A DNA stretch of 44,491 bases from the NCBI GenBank assembly GCA_016201265.1, contig JACQDD010000154.1:1-44491 (forward strand). The letters are read 5' to 3'. The notes below the pieces were generated by a model. It ran no database searches, was not told the origin of the DNA, and was given only the letters and a program-made list of their open reading frames with translations. The DNA is from Terriglobales bacterium. GTDB lineage: Bacteria; Acidobacteriota; Terriglobia; Terriglobales; Acidobacteriaceae. Every line of letters begins with the position of its first letter. The first letter of the stretch is position 1. Of this stretch, positions 29,984-40,364 are shown piece by piece. A program made the translations under genes and the position numbers.

Positions 29984-30018
29984 GTTTGTCCATTTCTAAG
30001 ATGGCCGGTTCGTGAGTA

Positions 30019-31524
<1,506 letters not shown>

Positions 31525-31590
31525 TTATACGCCGCGCGGGCAGCCTGCCAGGACCGGCAGAGGTCTCCGCAACGCGTGCCGGCACCGTTG

Positions 31591-32292
31591 TTATTTTCTG
31601 GCGAGGGCGCTGAAGTTGGCCGTGAGCTGATCGTTGTCCGTTCGGGCCAGCCCTTCGAGCAGCACCGCCAACGCGTTCAATGCGGGTATCACGGTGAATC
31701 GCACAATCGGTCGCACCATCCGGGGAGTAAACGTCGCAAGCGCAACGTTCAGCGTTCGCAGCATCCCCGTGATTGTGGAACCCTCGGCGGCAACCTGAAC
31801 CTCGGAGAATTCCCGCAGCAGCAGTCGCAGGGAAGACGGAAGAAATCTCCAGTAATCCGTGCCGGAGTCGCGAGGCCATATCGCCGGCACGCTCAGCAAC
31901 AGGTATCCTCCGGAGCGCAGAACGCGGTGGACTTCGTCCATGGCCTTCTGCGGTGAAGGGACAAACTCAAGCATCTGCGTGCATATGACTACATCGAACA
32001 GTCCGGCGCCGAATGGAAGCCCTTCGGCACTGCCCATAACGCTTACGAAAGGGCCGGGGACGATGTCCAGTGAGTAGTATTCGTGAACCCGGCTGCCGAA
32101 CAGGGGCCGGTACGGCTGGATGCGTCCCCCGACATCGAGAATTCGCAGGCGCTCTCCCCCCACCCGAGCGGCCCAGTCCGTGAAAAGTTTTCTCCGAGCA
32201 CGCAAAATCAGCCAGTGGGGACTTGTGATTGAGGGATGCAGCCGCTGCCTGGCTTCCCGGCTGATCCGTTCGTAACTCTCGCGCTCTAACAT
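31591..32292 (-). CDS. Class I SAM-dependent methyltransferase
   Basis: 'LRILDVGGRIQPYRPLFGSRVHEYYSLDIVPGPFVSVMGSAEGLPFGAGLFDVVICTQMLEFVPSPQKAMDEVHRVLRSGGYLLLSVP'. Confidence 0.88.
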   Translation of the reverse strand: MLERESYERISREARQRLHPSITSPHWLILRARRKLFTDWAARVGGERLRILDVGGRIQPYRPLFGSRVHEYYSLDIVPGPFVSVMGSAEGLPFGAGLFDVVICTQMLEFVPSPQKAMDEVHRVLRSGGYLLLSVPAIWPRDSGTDYWRFLPSSLRLLLREFSEVQVAAEGSTITGMLRTLNVALATFTPRMVRPIVRFTVIPALNALAVLLEGLARTDNDQLTANFSALARK

Positions 32293-32308
32293 GTGCTCCA
32301 GAAGTAGA

Positions 32309-33871
32309 TCATGCCGTACTCTTGGCGTGGCCGGTCATCTCCAAAATCCTGGACCAGATGGCGCGCGCGACGACCCGGTCGTCAGAATCCAGAGCCCGCA
32401 ACGAAGCGCCGGCAAACGCCACGCCCCCGATCGTCAAACCAGCCAGAATTGCTGTCCAAGCCGGCCACGTCGCCGCGATGAATTGCTTGAACACTAGAAC
32501 GATCACCATCATGGCAGCAGTGGGCGCAACCAGCGCGACGTACTTGCTGGCAGAAGGCAGGATTCCAAGCGACCTGCGAACTTCGGCCAGACACCAGAGG
32601 TTGGTGGCGGCATTCACCACGGCTCCCGCCAAAGCGGCCCCCAGCAGCCCCATCCGCGGAATCAAAGCCAGGTTCACGACAATCAGGACCACAGCCATGA
32701 CGGTCTGGACCCGAAGCAGTCTCCTTTCTTTTCCCGACATCAGCAACAGATATCCCACCGATCCCACGCCGCAATTGATCACCTGGCCTACCGTGCCGGC
32801 TACAAGTACCGGCCACCCCGGTTCGAATTCAGGACCGAACAGCCCCATGATGGGTTTGGCAAACAGAATCATCACCGCGGCCAGCGGGAGAGTCAATCCC
32901 AGCGTCCACTTGACCAAAGAACGGAAGAGCCGCGCTAATAATTCGAGGTCGCCCCGAGCGTGCAACTCGGCAATCGTCGGCGAGAAAATCTGGTTCACCG
33001 ACTGCAGCGCCAGCGGGACGAACGCAATCAGCGCGGCCGCAATGGAATAGATGCCAACCTCTCGAGGGTTGATATAGATACCCAGCAGAATCCGGTCAGA
33101 TTGGCTGAGCAGAAACGCCAGACCCTGCACACCAAAAAAAGCGTTGGAAAACGACACAACTTCCGGTTCCAGGATTGGCCAACCGAGTGAAGGCCGGCGT
33201 GCTGGTTCAGGGCTGAGTTTCCAGGTGGCCCATCCCAGGAGAAGCAACACGGCGGCGGCGCTGGCAATCTGGGCGACGAGGTATCCCTTGAGGCCGAATC
33301 CCAAGGTGACCAGCGCGACGGAAAACGCAATGGTCAAGGTTTGACCGATGAAGTTGGTGATGACGGTGCGCCGGGCCACATCTTTGTATCCCGCCAGAGC
33401 CTGCCCCAGAAAACCCGTGAGCCCCCCGGTCAGCATGATGGGTACAAAGAGATGCATGTACCCGGAAAGCGCAGGGGTGTGGTAAAGGCTCCCCGCAATC
33501 CAGGGCCTCGCCAGCAGGACAAGAACTCCAACCAGCAGGTTCGAAACGACCAGTACGGCGAGCGCGGACCACAGGAACCGTCCCAGCTTTTGAAGCTGAG
33601 CGGTGGCGGAATAAACGGCGACGAACCGGCTGGCGGCTTGCGACAACCCGCCCGCTGCCAGGACTCCGGCGAGGCCAACCACCGTCATGCCCAACGCATA
33701 GATGCCGAGCGCTTCCGCGCCCAGGACCCGGGCCAGGTAGATTTTGAAAAAGTAGCCGGCCGCGACCGAGAACACGGTTCCGAGCAGAAACACTGAAGAC
33801 TGATGCGAGATGCTCTTGACGTGACCTCGGAAGTCCGACGGAGGAGCGGGCGCGATGGAAGGAGTCGTCAA
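32309..33871 (-). CDS. Flippase / polysaccharide biosynthesis protein (Wzx/MATE-like)
   Basis: 520 aa, about 14 hydrophobic segments, 'SVFLLGTVFSVAAGYFFKIYLARVLGAEALGIYALGMTVVGLAGVLAAGGL'. Confidence 0.88.
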   Translation of the reverse strand: MTTPSIAPAPPSDFRGHVKSISHQSSVFLLGTVFSVAAGYFFKIYLARVLGAEALGIYALGMTVVGLAGVLAAGGLSQAASRFVAVYSATAQLQKLGRFLWSALAVLVVSNLLVGVLVLLARPWIAGSLYHTPALSGYMHLFVPIMLTGGLTGFLGQALAGYKDVARRTVITNFIGQTLTIAFSVALVTLGFGLKGYLVAQIASAAAVLLLLGWATWKLSPEPARRPSLGWPILEPEVVSFSNAFFGVQGLAFLLSQSDRILLGIYINPREVGIYSIAAALIAFVPLALQSVNQIFSPTIAELHARGDLELLARLFRSLVKWTLGLTLPLAAVMILFAKPIMGLFGPEFEPGWPVLVAGTVGQVINCGVGSVGYLLLMSGKERRLLRVQTVMAVVLIVVNLALIPRMGLLGAALAGAVVNAATNLWCLAEVRRSLGILPSASKYVALVAPTAAMMVIVLVFKQFIAATWPAWTAILAGLTIGGVAFAGASLRALDSDDRVVARAIWSRILEMTGHAKSTA

Positions 33872-33899
33872 TGCTGTGCTATGAGCTTGGTTTCGCGTT

Positions 33900-34235
33900 T
33901 TAGCGCCGCATCCCCAACTGGAGAAGCACTGCTTTTTCTACGGCGCCCATATCGGCGGCGGAAATGCTCCCTAGCCTGTCCCGCAGTCTTTGTTTGGCAG
34001 CGGTCATGATTTGATCTGCCATGGCTTTCCGCTGCTCACCGTTGAGGGTAATCAGGGCTTCTCCAGGATAGACTTTTGCTGTCTGGCTCGTCAGCGGAAC
34101 CACCGTGACGCGGTTCAGAACTGCATTTGCGGCATTATTGCTCAGAATCAGGGCGGGGCGAGTCTTTTGAATCTCTCCACCCACCGACGGATCGAACGAC
34201 ACCCACCAGACCTCACCTCGGCGCGGATTCATCAC
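33900..34235 (-). CDS. Type II toxin, MazF/PemK family
   Basis: 'MNPRRGEVWWVSFDPSVGGEIQKTRPALILSNNAANAVLNRVTVVPLTSQ'. Confidence 0.92.
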   Translation of the reverse strand: MMNPRRGEVWWVSFDPSVGGEIQKTRPALILSNNAANAVLNRVTVVPLTSQTAKVYPGEALITLNGEQRKAMADQIMTAAKQRLRDRLGSISAADMGAVEKAVLLQLGMRR

Positions 34236-34587
34236 CGATCAGTCCTTCTGACCATTCTTCCGCCTCGCCTTCGCGGGTGGCGTCGTTCGCCATCTCGGCG
34301 TATTTTTCGAGCAGGCCGCCAGGGCCGCTCACTGACAGCTCTTCAACCCTGTTCAGAATCGCTTCCTGCAACTCATCCGGAAGAATGAACCAGGTAGCAT
34401 TTCCGCGCGATTGCGGATTCCCGATCCCGGGCCCGTCGCCGCCGTTCCAGCGAATTCCGATTGACTCTTTTCCTTCCCAGTCAACCCGAGCCACTGACCA
34501 GCCGTTGCAGCCAGTGTTGTACAGAACCTCCAGCGAGCGAACTGACGTCTTAGGCGCCCAAACTGTGACGGGCTCGACGTAGGCCAT
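34213..34587 (-). CDS. Uncharacterised protein overlapping mazF; candidate antitoxin
   Basis: MAYVEPVTVWAPKTSVRSLEVLYNTGCNGWSVARVDWEGKESIGIRWNGGDGPGIGNPQSRGNATWFILPDELQEAIL...; GAGGTGG ribosome-binding site; about 20-nt overlap with the toxin gene. Confidence 0.75.
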   Translation of the reverse strand: MAYVEPVTVWAPKTSVRSLEVLYNTGCNGWSVARVDWEGKESIGIRWNGGDGPGIGNPQSRGNATWFILPDELQEAILNRVEELSVSGPGGLLEKYAEMANDATREGEAEEWSEGLIGDESAPR

Positions 34588-34607
34588 GACAGCCACCTCG
34601 GTATGAT

Positions 34608-34661
34608 TGTATGTAATATACAGACATAATGTCAACACATAATATAGCTACGTATATAGCT
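34608..34661. promoter_or_regulatory. Cluster of three short palindromes upstream of the mazF pair (putative autoregulatory operator)
   Basis: TGTAT-gtaat-ATACA (34608-34622), GACAT-a-ATGTC (34623-34633), AGCTA-cgtata-TAGCT (34646-34661). Confidence 0.45.
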
Positions 34662-34695
34662 GCAAGAGATCACCAGACATGAACTGAGGCAACCC

Positions 34696-37119
34696 TCAAT
34701 TTCTCAATGTCTTCCCTGTCTTCAGCGTGTACTGAATCCGCTCCTGTGTCTTCTTCTCGCCGCACAAGGACTTGAAGGCCTCGCGCTCCAAATCGAGCAA
34801 ATACTGTTCGCTGACGGGCGTTCCGGAAGTGACATTTCCGCCGCACAGTACCTCGGCAATCTTGTTGCCCAGCTTCTGTTCGTGGTCGCTGATGAAATCG
34901 CCCTGGCGCATCAGGTACACACCCATCTTCAGGGCGGCGAGGATGTTCTCCCCCGGCGCGGGGATGTCCGTGCGCATGACCGGAGGTCTGCAGCCAGCCC
35001 GTACCAGTTCGAGCGCACGGGCCTTTGCGTCGAAGAGCACGCGCTCGCGGTTCATGGTGATGCGGTCGGAATCGCACAAGAAGCCGAGCCCGCGCGCTTC
35101 GTGTGCTGAAGTCGCGACTTTCGCAGTCGCAATGGTTTCGAAGGTCTTCTTCATCGCCTCCATCATTTCGACGGATTCGCCGCGCCCATCGGGGCGGATG
35201 GAACTCGCGCTGTCCACGGCACGCAGCAGCATCTCCTTGCAGCCTCCGCCGCCGGGCAGCAGGCCCACGCCCACTTCCACCAGCCCCATGTAGAGTTCAG
35301 CGTGCGGCTGGCGGGCGGCAGCGTGCAGCGACATTTCGCAGCCGCCGCCGAGCGTAAGCCCGAATGGGGCCAACACCACCGGCTTGGCGGAAAACTTGAT
35401 GGCTTGCGTCATGCTCTGGAATTGGCGGATGACGAGGTCGATCTCGTCCCATTCCTCCTCCTGAACGGACATGAGCAGCATCATCAGGTTCGCGCCCACG
35501 GAAAAGTTCTGCGCGTCGTTGGTGATCACGAAGGCATCGAAATTCTCCCCGGGGCCGCCCGGCTTGAGCGACTGCGTGATCAGCGAGATGATATCCGCTC
35601 CAATGGCATTCATCTTGGAATGGAATTGGATGCACCCGACACCTTCACCGAGGTCCACCAGCGAAGCTCCGGCATTTTTCTTGACTACGCCGTTGGACTT
35701 CTTTGCGACTTCGACCGACCACACGCCGACAGGTACATCGACCCGTTGCCACTTGCTGGCTGCCAGATCCCAGTACTTGCGGCCGGAAGCGGCCGCCGGA
35801 TCCTCGGCGTACCAAAACTTCTGTCCCGAGGCGAGCAACTTCTCGACATTGGCCGCGACCGGATGCCCTTCCTTCTTCATGCGGGCGACGGTAGCTTCCA
35901 CGCCGGCTGCATCCCAGAGTTCGAACGGCCCCAGCTCCCAATTGAAGCCCAGCCGCATGGCGTGATCGATTTCAACCACCGATTCAGAAATTTCCGGAAT
36001 ACGGTTTGCGGAATACGTCCAGAGATCCGACAACGCTGCCCACAGAAATGCTCCGGCTTCATCGCCCTTCTGCGGACCAGCGCCCTCGAGCCCCAGCAGC
36101 ATGCGCACCCGCGCGCCCGTCTCCTCGACGTTCTTCGCCATTTCGAGAGCGGCAAATTTCGTCTTCTGCCGCGGCCGATACTCCAGCGTCTTCCAGTCCA
36201 AGCCCAGGCGCGCGTCTTCCTCGCCTTCGCCGCCCTTGACCTTCTTGTAGAAGCCGGCCTTCGTTTTGTCGCCCAGCCATTTGCGTTCGATCATCTGCTG
36301 AAAAAATAGCGGCAGCCGCAGGTCGCTGCGCTCATCGCGCACATTCTCGGTCATGTTCGAGACCACGTGCCCGAGAATGTCGAGCCCGACCAGGTCAATG
36401 GTGCGGAACGTCGCCGAGCGCGGCCAGCCCACCGCTTGTCCGGTGAGCGCGTCCACGTCCTCGATGCTCATGTCCATTTCCTGCATCAGCCGGATCACGT
36501 TGAGCACGGAAAACGTCCCGATGCGGTTGCCGATGAAGTTAGGCGTGTCTTTCGCGAGCACGACTCCTTTGCCCAGTTGGGTATCGCAGAAATGTGCGAC
36601 CGCCTCGATCAACGCCCGGTCCGCTTCCGCGGTGGGAATCAGTTCCAGCAACCGCATGTAGCGCGGCGGATTGAAAAAATGCGTGCCGAACCACGAGCGC
36701 CGGAAGTCCTCGGAGAAGCCTTCCGCAATTTTGGCCACGGGCAACCCGCTGGTGTTGGTCGTAACGATGGTTCCCGGCTTGCGGATGGCTTCAACTTTTT
36801 TAAGAAGAGAGCGTTTGATGTCGAGGTTCTCGATCACGGCCTCGATGATCCAGTCCACGTCGGCCAGCCGTTTCAGGTCGTCCTCGAAATTGCCAACCGT
36901 GATCAGTTGCGCGAGCGACGGCTCGAAGAACGCGGCTGGCTTGGATTTCTTGGCTGCCTCCAGTCCAGCAGCGGCAATCTTGTTGCGCGCCGGACCGTCA
37001 GCGTCGGGCGGAACGATGTCCAACAGGAAAGAGGGAACTCCGGCATTGGCGAAATGGGCAGCGATACGGGCGCCCATGGTGCCGGCGCCCAGGATGGCAA
37101 CCTTGTGGATGCGTTTCAT
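34696..37119 (-). CDS. Fatty-acid oxidation multifunctional protein (3-hydroxyacyl-CoA dehydrogenase / enoyl-CoA hydratase)
   Basis: N-terminal 'KVAILGAGTMGARIAAHFANAGV', 'GTHFFNPPRYMRLLELIPT'; C-terminal crotonase 'GVGLLPGGGGCKEMLLRA'. Start MKRIHK at 37119. Confidence 0.92.
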   Translation of the reverse strand: MKRIHKVAILGAGTMGARIAAHFANAGVPSFLLDIVPPDADGPARNKIAAAGLEAAKKSKPAAFFEPSLAQLITVGNFEDDLKRLADVDWIIEAVIENLDIKRSLLKKVEAIRKPGTIVTTNTSGLPVAKIAEGFSEDFRRSWFGTHFFNPPRYMRLLELIPTAEADRALIEAVAHFCDTQLGKGVVLAKDTPNFIGNRIGTFSVLNVIRLMQEMDMSIEDVDALTGQAVGWPRSATFRTIDLVGLDILGHVVSNMTENVRDERSDLRLPLFFQQMIERKWLGDKTKAGFYKKVKGGEGEEDARLGLDWKTLEYRPRQKTKFAALEMAKNVEETGARVRMLLGLEGAGPQKGDEAGAFLWAALSDLWTYSANRIPEISESVVEIDHAMRLGFNWELGPFELWDAAGVEATVARMKKEGHPVAANVEKLLASGQKFWYAEDPAAASGRKYWDLAASKWQRVDVPVGVWSVEVAKKSNGVVKKNAGASLVDLGEGVGCIQFHSKMNAIGADIISLITQSLKPGGPGENFDAFVITNDAQNFSVGANLMMLLMSVQEEEWDEIDLVIRQFQSMTQAIKFSAKPVVLAPFGLTLGGGCEMSLHAAARQPHAELYMGLVEVGVGLLPGGGGCKEMLLRAVDSASSIRPDGRGESVEMMEAMKKTFETIATAKVATSAHEARGLGFLCDSDRITMNRERVLFDAKARALELVRAGCRPPVMRTDIPAPGENILAALKMGVYLMRQGDFISDHEQKLGNKIAEVLCGGNVTSGTPVSEQYLLDLEREAFKSLCGEKKTQERIQYTLKTGKTLRN

Positions 37120-37184
37120 GAGAGCACACTCCCAGTATGAAAAACGATGAATCGCGAACGACGAACGACCAACGGCCAACGACT

Positions 37185-37667
37185 CTAAGGAAGTTTATCT
37201 ACCGCCCAGTCGTTCTTGCCAGTGTTGACCACGATGATTTCGGAAAACCGGCGGCGAACCCGGGCCCCCGGCGCCGTAACCAGCACCACCGCAAAGCGGT
37301 AGCGCCCGCGATTCCCCGTGCCGCGCGCCATTTCGAACGCCCGGTCGCTCGCGGCGGAAAAGAACTGCTCAAAACTCTCAGGGTTGTGCGAGTGCCGCAC
37401 GTGGTCGGTGAGCAGAGCCATGCCGGTTTCGAGGTCGCCGGACTGCCAGGCGTGCAGGAAGCGGTTGGCAGTTGCCAGTGCGAACACGTAGCCCGGGTCC
37501 GCAGGCGCGGCCTGTTTCGCGTGTTGCTTGTGCCAGCCCGCAGGCCAGGCTGGGAGAGACAGAAGCAGGATTGCACAGGCTGCCATCGCCAGTTTTGCGC
37601 TGCGGCAGTCCTTCCGTCGGGCAGGCGACTTCCAACCGAGGCAGGTATCGGATAACGTCACTTTCAC
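37185..37667 (-). CDS. Exported hypothetical protein
   Basis: Hydrophobic signal-like 'LAMAACAILLLSLPAWPAGWHK' and a compact downstream domain; no family recognised. Confidence 0.55.
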   Translation of the reverse strand: MKVTLSDTCLGWKSPARRKDCRSAKLAMAACAILLLSLPAWPAGWHKQHAKQAAPADPGYVFALATANRFLHAWQSGDLETGMALLTDHVRHSHNPESFEQFFSAASDRAFEMARGTGNRGRYRFAVVLVTAPGARVRRRFSEIIVVNTGKNDWAVDKLP

Positions 37668-37894
37668 CCCCCATTGTGCTTGGCAGGGCGGTCCAACTTC
37701 AAGTAGCAGAGTCCTGCGGCTTAGAGCGCGACAGTCTTTTTGGGGTACTCAAACTGTGCTTGCCGGGCCGCGTCCAACACGCTCGCGAACCGCCGCCAAT
37801 TGTCAGGGCGTGCCTCTGGCAGTTTGGATGGCTATGCTAATATCCCGTAGAGCATCACGTAGGCTGGCGTATCATGTCTGCGTGGGGGTAAGTC

Positions 37895-38611
37895 ATGAGT
37901 TCGCCCTATGGATTACAAATTACGGAAAGCTGTGTTCTTTGTAAGCTGCGTCATTCCGGCTTTTTTTGTGATCTTCCCAAGCAGTCGGTAGAACAGCTCG
38001 ACAAGATCAAGTACGCCAGCGCCTTCCCGCAGGGAGCAGTCTTGTTCGTGGAGGGCCAGGCGCCCCGTGGTATTTACATGATCTGCGCCGGCCGGGTAAA
38101 ACTGACCACCACCTCACGCGATGGCAAGACGCTGATCCTGCGCATCGCCCAGGCCGGCGAAGTGCTGGGCCTTCACGGCACGGTATCGGGCAAACCCTAC
38201 GAGTTGACGGCTGAGACGCTGCAGCCCTGCCAGTTGGATTTCATCAAACGCGATGATTTTCTGAAGTTTCTCCAGACCCACGCCGATGCCTGTCTGCACG
38301 CCGCGCAGCACCTGAGCCAGAACTGCCAGAGCGCTTATGAAATGATCCGTTCGCTGGGCCTGTCGCATTCCGTATCCGAAAAACTGGCCCGGCTGCTCCT
38401 GGAATGGGCCAGCGATGGCGAAGAGACCAAGGAAGGCATTCGCATCAAGATCGCGCTCACCCACGAGGAGATCGCGCAGCTCATCGGCACCTCGCGCGAA
38501 ACCGTGACCCGCGTGCTGGGCGAATTCCGCGACAAACAGTTCGCGCAGCTGCGGGGTTCGACCCTGTTGATTCGCAACAGGGCGGCCCTGGAGAAACTGA
38601 TCGGGGCGTAG
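37895..38611 (+). CDS. Crp/Fnr-family transcriptional regulator
   Basis: cNMP-type 'GAVLFVEGQAPRGIYMICAGRVKLTTTSRDGKTLILRIAQAGEVLGL' and HTH 'THEEIAQLIGTSRETVTRVLGEFRDKQ'. Confidence 0.93.
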   Translation: MSSPYGLQITESCVLCKLRHSGFFCDLPKQSVEQLDKIKYASAFPQGAVLFVEGQAPRGIYMICAGRVKLTTTSRDGKTLILRIAQAGEVLGLHGTVSGKPYELTAETLQPCQLDFIKRDDFLKFLQTHADACLHAAQHLSQNCQSAYEMIRSLGLSHSVSEKLARLLLEWASDGEETKEGIRIKIALTHEEIAQLIGTSRETVTRVLGEFRDKQFAQLRGSTLLIRNRAALEKLIGA

Positions 38612-38654
38612 CCGCCTAGGTTCACGATCATTACCCTTCCAAGTTTGGCCGGGG

Positions 38655-38691
38655 CCTTCTCTGTGCTCCTCTGTGTCCTCATGTGGTTATG
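38655..38691 (+). repeat. Single-arm copy of a CTCTGTG-type repeat
   Basis: ccttctctgtgctcctctgtgtcctcatgtggttatg resembles the right arm at 43360-43393 (ttttctctgtgtctctgtgtctctgtggttaatg). Confidence 0.5.
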
Positions 38692-38750
38692 AAAGCTCTC
38701 TCTTTGCCTGTGTGGCTGCGTGATAGACTGCGTTTTCTTCTACGAAAGTC

Positions 38751-40166
38751 ATGTCGCAACAAACCTTGCCCTCTGCCAGCCGCATTGCTTCCGAAATCCG
38801 CTCGAAGTCCATTTCTCCGGTGGAAGTTGCCCGCGTTCACCTCGAACGCATCGAGCGGCTCAATCCCAAACTGAATGCCTTCGTAGACTGGCAGCCCGAG
38901 CGCGTGTTACAGCAGGCCGGAAATGCGGAAAAGGCGGTAATGCGCGGTGGTGCGCTCGGCCCGCTGCACGGCGTTCCGGTTTCCATCAAAGCCGCGATCG
39001 ACGTGGCCGGACATCGCTGCGAGGCGGGCACGAGGCTCCGTGCCGGATACGTGGCGCCGCAGGATGCACCTCTCGTCGCGCGCCTGCGGGCTGCGGGCGC
39101 GGTGATTCTGGGCGTAACCAACACTCCCGAAATGCTCATGGCGTGGGAGACCGACAATCTGCTCTACGGCCGCACCAACAATCCCTGGGACCTGACCCGA
39201 ACGGCCGGCGGATCGAGCGGCGGAGAAGCAGCAGCTATCGCGGCCGGACTCTCCGCCGGCGGAGTGGGCAGCGATGGCGGCGGTTCGATTCGTGAGCCAG
39301 CGCACTTCACCGGCATCTGCGGACTCAAGCCCACGCCTGGACGTATTCCGTCGACCGGGCACTTCCCAAAATCCGGTGGTCCCTTCGCGCTGCTCGGAGT
39401 GGTCGGCCCGATGGCGCGCACGGTTGAGGACATTCGAATTCTCTTCGAAGCAATGGCTGGCGCCGATGACGGCGATCCTTGTTCTGCGCCCGTGCCAGTG
39501 CGCGAGATTCGTGAAATAGAACTCTCGACCATCGGCATCGGCTTCTTCGAGGACGATGGCCGAACTCCGGTCACTGCAGAAACCAGGTCGGCGGTGACCC
39601 GCGCGGCGAGCGCTTTGTCGCAGCTCGGAATGCGAGTCGAACGATTCCGTCCTGAAGGTCTCGAAGAATCTCGCCAGCTATGGTGGAAGTTTTTCGGCAT
39701 CGCCGGAGGCATGATCCTCGGCCCCATGCTACGCGGCCACGAGACAGAACTGAGCCCCATCCTGCGCGAATTTTCTTCATGGACGGCTGCCGAACCTCCG
39801 CACACCGGCGACTCGCTGCTCGCGACCTGGCTCGGACGCGATGACGTCCGGGAGAGAATTCTGCTGCAAATGCGGAAATATCCCGTGTTGCTTTGCCCTA
39901 CTGCGGCGGTTCCGGCCTTCCGTCACGGCGAGCGCGAGTGGCGGGTGGAGGGAAAGACGGTGAAGTATCTCGATGCCTGGAGCTACTGCGAGTGGTTCAA
40001 CCTGTTGGGTTTTCCCGCTGCCGTGGTTCCGATGGGACGTTCCGTCGAGGGCCTGCCGATCGGCGTGCAGATTATCGGACGCCCGTGGGAGGAAGAACTG
40101 GTGCTCGCGGTTGCAGCGCAACTGGAATCAGCGCGCGGCCCCTGGCAGTCGCCTCCGACGTCCTAG
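38751..40166 (+). CDS. Amidase signature family protein
   Basis: '[18 protein letters not shown]', '[42 protein letters not shown]'. Confidence 0.93.
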   Translation: MSQQTLPSASRIASEIRSKSISPVEVARVHLERIERLNPKLNAFVDWQPERVLQQAGNAEKAVMRGGALGPLHGVPVSIKAAIDVAGHRCEAGTRLRAGYVAPQDAPLVARLRAAGAVILGVTNTPEMLMAWETDNLLYGRTNNPWDLTRTAGGSSGGEAAAIAAGLSAGGVGSDGGGSIREPAHFTGICGLKPTPGRIPSTGHFPKSGGPFALLGVVGPMARTVEDIRILFEAMAGADDGDPCSAPVPVREIREIELSTIGIGFFEDDGRTPVTAETRSAVTRAASALSQLGMRVERFRPEGLEESRQLWWKFFGIAGGMILGPMLRGHETELSPILREFSSWTAAEPPHTGDSLLATWLGRDDVRERILLQMRKYPVLLCPTAAVPAFRHGEREWRVEGKTVKYLDAWSYCEWFNLLGFPAAVVPMGRSVEGLPIGVQIIGRPWEEELVLAVAAQLESARGPWQSPPTS

Positions 40167-40180
40167 TAGCGCCGCCATCC

Positions 40181-40233
40181 CGTAGCGCCGGCGCCCCGCC
40201 GGCTGTCGCGAGGGCAACTCGCCCTCGGCGCGA
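40181..40233. repeat. REP-like double-hairpin element
   Basis: GTAG + GCCGGCG-ccc-CGCCGGC (40187-40203) + CGAGGGC-aactc-GCCCTCG (40209-40227). Confidence 0.6.
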
Positions 40234-40364
40234 GGGGAAATTGGGGGCCTAGTATTTTTGTACTATTATCCTGTCGAGCACCGATGGATTAGGCTGTTTA
40301 CCCTGCGAGCCAGCGCGCCGTCTTGCGTGGGGCAAGTGGCGTTTCTCTGAGGCAATGCAAAATC

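Noticed and set aside
35302-36309. 335-aa plus-strand ORF
   Set aside because: Antisense shadow of the FadB-like gene.
40250-40265. TAGTA-tttttg-TACTA as an FNR/Crp site upstream of the cytochrome gene
   Set aside because: Does not match the TTGAT-N4-ATCAA or TGTGA-N6-TCACA patterns; short AT-rich palindrome could be chance.
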